Below are positions 6,462-9,662 of a stretch of DNA of 9,662 bases, one piece after another. The stretch comes from CAZUVQ01 sp964623915 (GTDB taxonomy: Bacteria; Bacillota; Clostridia; UMGS1883; UMGS1540). The DNA lies in contig CAZUVQ010000070.1 in the NCBI GenBank assembly GCA_964623915.1, positions 1 through 9,662 on the forward strand, in the 5' to 3' direction. The translations under genes and the position numbers were made by a program. The notes under the pieces were generated by a model that did no database searches, was not told the origin of the DNA, and saw nothing but the letters and a program-made list of their open reading frames with translations. Each line of letters starts with the position of its first letter. The first letter of the stretch is position 1.

Positions 6462-8015
6462 ATGGTGAAGGAAATATTTAATAAAATTTGGAAGCCTTTA
6501 AATACATATTGGGAGGGAACAGATAAGAAGAGAAGGACAACAATAATAATATTAGTAGCTGTAATGGCAGTTGCAATAATAGTTGCATCTGTTTTACTTA
6601 ATAGGAAACAGTATGTAATATTATATAAGGATATGGAATCACAGGAAGCTGGCGAGGTTTTAACAAAACTTGAGGAAATGCAAGTAGATGCAAAGCCCGA
6701 AGGTGGTAATACAATATTGGTTCCGAAGGAGCAGGCAGATTCATTAAGAATGCAGCTTTCAGCTGAAGGATATCCAAAAAGCGGCTTAAACTATGACCTG
6801 TTTCAGAACAGTATAAATTTTGGTGCAACTGATTTTGAAAAACAAAAATATCTTCAGTTTCAATTGCAAGATAGGCTTCAGAATTCGATAAAAACACTTG
6901 ATGTTGTAGAAAATGCAATTGTAACCCTCAATATTCCCGATAACAGTTCCTTTGTATTAAAGGAGGATAAGCAAAAAGCATCGGCTTCTGTTATTCTAAA
7001 AATAAAGGGTAAAGAGAGTCTTAGCCAGGAGCAAATTAAAGGAATTGAAGGTTTAGTTTCAAAAAGTATACCCGGTTTAAATGCTGAAGAGGTATTTATT
7101 ATAGACAGTATGGGTAGAAGCCTAAAATCAAGAGGCGATACCCAAGCAGAGATTGCAGTGGAACAGCTTGAGCTTGAAGATGCTATGAGCAGTAAACTGA
7201 AAAATCAAGTTGAGTCATTATTAGAACCGGTTTTCGGTGTGGGGAAAATATCAGCAGGTGTGCGTGTCTCACTTGATTTTGATATAAAGACAACAGAAAG
7301 CTTAAAATTTGACCCTATAACTGATGAAAAATCTGGTATTGCAGTCAGCGAAAGCATCGAAAGTGAAGAATTGAATAATGGTAAAAAGAGCGGGAATGTT
7401 GGCCTTAATGCTAACGGTGGAGCACCGCAATATGCTGAAACTAATGATAATGACGGTCGGTACATAAAAGAAAACAAAACAACTAATTATGAGGTAGACC
7501 AGCTTCGCGAGACAATTAAAAAAGCAGAAGGAACAATTAAAGATATTTCTGTTTCTGTTTTGCTTGATGATAATAATTTACCGAGTAATGCCGATACAAA
7601 GGTAAAAGAAATTGTTGCCGGGGCACTTGGAGTAGACAAGGAAAAAATAGTAGTTCAGAAGATGGCATTCAATGCACAAAAAGAAATAACCAAATTATTT
7701 GAAAGCGCGCAAAAGGCAGAAGAAGTGAATGAGCAAAGGCAAAAGAACATTTATCAGGCTGCAATTTACGGGGTAAGTGCATTGATTTTGGCAGCAGTTG
7801 TTATATTAATTATCAGAAGGGTGAGAAAGAAAGGTAAAGAAGAAATAACTGATATGGCCATATTTGATAACATACCTCAAAATGAAAAAGACAATGAATT
7901 TGGACTCGAAATCAAAAGATCGGATAAACGAGCTGTCATTGAGAACAGCGTTAAGAAAAATCCTGAGCTCGTAGCACTATTACTAAGAAACTGGTTAAGA
8001 GAAGATGCGGGTTGA
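6462..8015 (+). CDS. fliF: Flagellar MS-ring protein FliF
   Basis: FliF forms the MS ring in the cytoplasmic membrane, the base on which rod, C-ring and export gate assemble. The 517-residue protein is full length. It has a cytoplasmic N-terminus, transmembrane segment 1 (about 26-46), ring-building domains (LYKDMESQEAGEVLTKLEEM, ILVPKEQADSLRMQLSAEG, TDFEKQKYLQFQLQ), the YscJ/FliF C-terminal domain with FDPITDEKSG and NYEVDQLRETI, and transmembrane segment 2 (about 430-452). The extreme C-terminus NPELVALLLRNWLRED is the FliG-binding tail. GGGGA 6 nt upstream supports the ATG at 6462; a GTG at 6465 is a weaker alternative. Transcription should depend on read-through of the c-di-GMP riboswitch unless a promoter I cannot see lies in 6332-6450. 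Confidence 0.97.
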   Translation: MVKEIFNKIWKPLNTYWEGTDKKRRTTIIILVAVMAVAIIVASVLLNRKQYVILYKDMESQEAGEVLTKLEEMQVDAKPEGGNTILVPKEQADSLRMQLSAEGYPKSGLNYDLFQNSINFGATDFEKQKYLQFQLQDRLQNSIKTLDVVENAIVTLNIPDNSSFVLKEDKQKASASVILKIKGKESLSQEQIKGIEGLVSKSIPGLNAEEVFIIDSMGRSLKSRGDTQAEIAVEQLELEDAMSSKLKNQVESLLEPVFGVGKISAGVRVSLDFDIKTTESLKFDPITDEKSGIAVSESIESEELNNGKKSGNVGLNANGGAPQYAETNDNDGRYIKENKTTNYEVDQLRETIKKAEGTIKDISVSVLLDDNNLPSNADTKVKEIVAGALGVDKEKIVVQKMAFNAQKEITKLFESAQKAEEVNEQRQKNIYQAAIYGVSALILAAVVILIIRRVRKKGKEEITDMAIFDNIPQNEKDNEFGLEIKRSDKRAVIENSVKKNPELVALLLRNWLREDAG

Positions 8016-8037
8016 TGGAAGGAGATAAGGCAATAAT

Positions 8038-8451
8038 ATGCTTACTAATTTTAGAATCAGCGGGAGTGAAAAAGCATCAATACTGTTAATAGCACTTGGC
8101 AAGGAATATTCCTCTCAGATTATGAAACATTTGTATGAAGAGGAAATTGAACAACTTACTATAGACATCACTAATTTAAGGACAGTGGATGCAGAGACAA
8201 AAGAAGCTATAATCGATGAGTTTTACGAGCTTTGCTTAGCGCAAAAATACGTTTCCGAAGGGGGTATTGACTATGCCAAACAAGTACTGATTGATGCATT
8301 CGGCAGTGAAAGAGCTTACAGCCTAATTGAAAAAATTACTTCATCAATACAAGTAAAACCATTTGATTTTTTGAGAAAAGCAGATGCAAACCAGACTTTT
8401 AACTTTATACAAAACGAAAATCCTCAGACCATTGCACTTATATACAGATAA
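8038..8451 (+). pseudogene. fliG: Truncated flagellar motor switch protein FliG
   Basis: FliG is the C-ring subunit that binds FliF and interacts with the MotA stator; it is usually about 330-340 residues. Here the N-terminal domain (SGSEKASILLIALGKEYSSQ, EEEIEQLTIDI, YVSEGGIDYAKQVL) and the start of the middle domain (RKADANQTFNFIQNENPQTI) are present. Similarity ends at residue 135, where LSYL is expected but YR and a stop follow. The middle EHPQR-region and the whole C-terminal torque domain are missing. From about 8440 the DNA matches the 3' part of motB in another frame, so the truncation comes from a junction and not a point mutation. The FliF-binding part could still be made. The start has a GGAAGGAG region 13-20 nt upstream and AAGG 7 nt upstream. 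Confidence 0.9.
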
Positions 8452-8674
8452 TGTTGCAATCAATACAAGCATGTTTCCCACAAACTGGGAATTATCCACT
8501 GCCCGGGCTGTTGAAGTTTTGAGGTTTTTGATTGAAAGCCGGAATTTTGATCCTATTAAAATGTCTGCAGTTGGATATGGTGAGTATCATCCTATAGCAG
8601 ATAATAATACGGATTACGGACGCACAAAAAACAGAAGAGTAGATATTGTTATCGCAAGAACAGTTAATGAATAG
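8444..8674 (+). pseudogene. motB: 3' remnant of motB (OmpA-like peptidoglycan-binding domain)
   Basis: The frame encodes TDNVAINTSMFPTNWELSTA, then RAVEVLRFLIESRNF, SAVGYGEYHPIADNNTDYG and KNRRVDIVIARTVNE. This is the C-terminal half of the OmpA/MotB domain that anchors the stator to peptidoglycan, ending at a normal TAG. MotB usually starts with a membrane segment holding the proton-binding Asp, then a plug region; all of that is missing. The fragment is in the +1 frame relative to fliG and has no start codon or ribosome binding site of its own. An ATG at 8384 opens the same frame only through out-of-frame fliG sequence. It is followed by fliL, as motB normally is. Confidence 0.92.
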
Positions 8675-8709
8675 TAAACATATATATTGCGATAGAAATG
8701 GAGTACAAA

Positions 8710-9108
8710 ATGGGAGCAAAGAAAGTTACATTTATTATTATTTTGTTTTTTTTAGTTTCAGTTGCCAGTGCTTATGTTGGGTATTCTTATATGAATAATC
8801 CCGAAACAAAGTATTATTTATTGGATCCCGGAGACTATTTTGTTACAAATGTAAAAGACAGCAAAAACCTTCTTAAAGCAGATATTATTATCAAAATGAA
8901 AGAAAAGAAAAAACATGAATACTTATGCACTAATAATTATCTGGTAAGAGATGGAATCATCAATTTTTTAAGCGAAAAATCATTTGATGAGCTTGTAGGG
9001 CAAGACAATCAGACAAAATTAAAAAAAGATATTATTGAGAGATTAAATTATACGTTTGATTGTGATGCAATAGTAGATATATATTTTAATGAATTTGTTA
9101 TTCAATAA
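8710..9108 (+). CDS. fliL: Flagellar basal body-associated protein FliL
   Basis: FliL is a single-pass membrane protein around the stators that supports motor function. The product (132 residues from this start) has a transmembrane helix at about residues 6-27 (VTFIIILFFLVSVASAYVGY). After it come the family features YYLLDPGDYFVTNVKDSKNL, LKADIIIKM, VRDGIINFLSEKSFDELVG and the C-terminal DIYFNEFVIQ, matching the usual FTEFVVQ-like end. ATG at 8710 is chosen because GGAG (8700-8703) lies 6 nt upstream; the in-frame ATG at 8698 would add MEYK and has no site. The gene appears intact although both neighbours are broken. Confidence 0.93.
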   Translation: MGAKKVTFIIILFFLVSVASAYVGYSYMNNPETKYYLLDPGDYFVTNVKDSKNLLKADIIIKMKEKKKHEYLCTNNYLVRDGIINFLSEKSFDELVGQDNQTKLKKDIIERLNYTFDCDAIVDIYFNEFVIQ

Positions 9109-9128
9109 TTGAATGGGTGTGATAAAAT

Positions 9129-9662
9129 TTGGCAGATTTATTATCTCAAAATGAGATAGATGAGTTACTGAGATCTCTTGAAAGCGGCAATGTAAAATAC
9201 TTGGAAAACGAGAAAGGTGAAGGCAATAAAGTCAGGGTTTATGATTTTAAAACTGCTAATAAATTTTCTAAAGAACATTTTAAAATCCTTAATAATATTT
9301 ACGAAAATTTTTCACAATTGTTTTCCACTTATCTATCCGGAACGCTTAGAACCAGCTGTCAGGTTGAGGTTGTATCGTATGAGGAACAAGTTTATTATGA
9401 ATATATAAATTCATTACCGACTCCTGCTATATTGGCAATAATGGATATTTCGCCAATGGGAAGTCCCTCTTTGATAGAATTTTCTTCCGTGATTTCATAC
9501 GAATTGATTAATCGTCTGTTAGGTGGACAGGGCGGTGTTCCTGAGCCCCAGAGATCTTACACGGACATTGATTTGGCACTGCTTGAAAGAACAATTCTAC
9601 ATATGACCAAGGGGACTCTTGTCCATGAGGCAAAACGGAGCGAGAACAATAGGACAGGATGA
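9129..9662 (+). pseudogene. fliM: Truncated flagellar motor switch protein FliM
   Basis: FliM forms the middle of the C-ring and binds CheY-P. Translation starts at TTG, since MADLLSQNEIDELLRSLES is the conserved N-terminal CheY-P-binding peptide. The frame continues through the CheC-like middle domain (KEHFKILNNIYENFSQLFST, SYEEQVYYEYINSLPTPAIL, YELINRLLGGQG, YTDIDLALLERTILHM). FliM similarity stops at about residue 160 of roughly 330, where LLREAW-like sequence would be expected. The last 17 codons (GTLVHEAKRSENNRTG, stop) do not resemble FliM; the same DNA one frame over encodes a CheB fragment. The C-terminal FliN-like domain is lost, so a working C-ring subunit is unlikely. The stop codon coincides with the window end. 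Confidence 0.9.
9610..9662 (+). pseudogene. cheB: Fragment of cheB (chemotaxis methylesterase), out of frame with fliM
   Basis: Read from 9610 the sequence gives RGLLSMRQNGARTIGQD. This matches the conserved stretch of the CheB methylesterase domain after its GMGxDGA motif (family form roughly GLLAMRQAGAxTIAQDE). CheB removes methyl groups from chemoreceptors. In clostridial fla/che operons cheB lies well downstream of fliM. The frame is +1 to fliM, has no start of its own and is cut by the window edge after 17 codons, so the call rests on one short but distinctive motif. Confidence 0.75.

Noticed and set aside
7205..7477. Open frames on the minus strand opposite fliF and other genes
   Set aside because: They lie wholly within well-identified conserved genes on the plus strand, have no ribosome binding sites and encode no recognisable motifs.
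8384..8674. An open frame from ATG 8384 that could be read as a 96-residue OmpA-like protein
   Set aside because: The first 20 codons are out-of-frame fliG sequence and there is no ribosome binding site. Only the part from 8444 is MotB-like, so it is a remnant and not a designed small protein.
8038..8674. A functional FliG-MotB fusion protein
   Set aside because: The two parts are in different frames and fliG stops at 8449-8451. One part is cytoplasmic and the other belongs outside the membrane, with no membrane segment between.
1..9662. CRISPR arrays, insertion sequences, tRNA or rRNA genes
   Set aside because: I saw no regularly spaced direct repeats, no transposase frame or terminal inverted repeats at the two deletion joins, and no cloverleaf or rRNA-like sequence.

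Overview
The window is an AT-rich, low-GC Gram-positive type of sequence. Strong AGGAGG-type ribosome binding sites, TTG starts, S-layer-homology (SLH) proteins and a flagellar gene order typical of Clostridia all point to a clostridial Firmicute. I cannot name the species. Almost everything is on the plus strand and reads as the early part of a large flagellar/chemotaxis (fla/che) operon that has been interrupted and partly destroyed.

Layout. Bases 1-53 hold the start of an unidentified minus-strand gene, with its own consensus promoter at 122-151. An AT-rich intergenic region follows (54-585), with palindromes and a good plus-strand sigma-A-type promoter at 395-423. The operon then runs: a lytic transglycosylase without a signal peptide (586-1167), flgB, flgC and fliE (rod and rod/MS-ring adaptor), two SLH-domain secreted proteins (2331-4652 and 4685-6194, the second broken by a +1-base frameshift in an A7 run), a class I cyclic-di-GMP riboswitch with an intrinsic terminator (6204-6331), and fliF (MS ring). 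After fliF come a truncated fliG joined to the 3' end of motB, then fliL, then a truncated fliM joined out of frame to a cheB fragment at the window end.

Main observations. (1) The joins fliG'-'motB and fliM'-'cheB both skip genes while keeping the usual clostridial fla/che order, which suggests two internal deletions. They would remove the export ATPase genes, hook genes, motA, most of motB, the C-ring and export-gate genes, and most of cheB. The locus then looks like a recently decaying flagellar operon, unless the joins are assembly errors. (2) The c-di-GMP riboswitch lies inside the operon, between the SLH genes and fliF. Its 3' P1 strand can pair either with the aptamer 5' strand or with the 5' arm of the terminator. 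This predicts an OFF switch in which c-di-GMP stops transcription into fliF and beyond while leaving the rod and SLH genes unaffected. (3) Two SLH-anchored surface proteins sit between fliE and fliF, genes that are normally neighbours, suggesting a link between envelope/S-layer and basal-body assembly. (4) The only genes in this stretch with envelope functions independent of a complete flagellum are the transglycosylase and the SLH proteins. They may be what keeps the remaining operon under selection.
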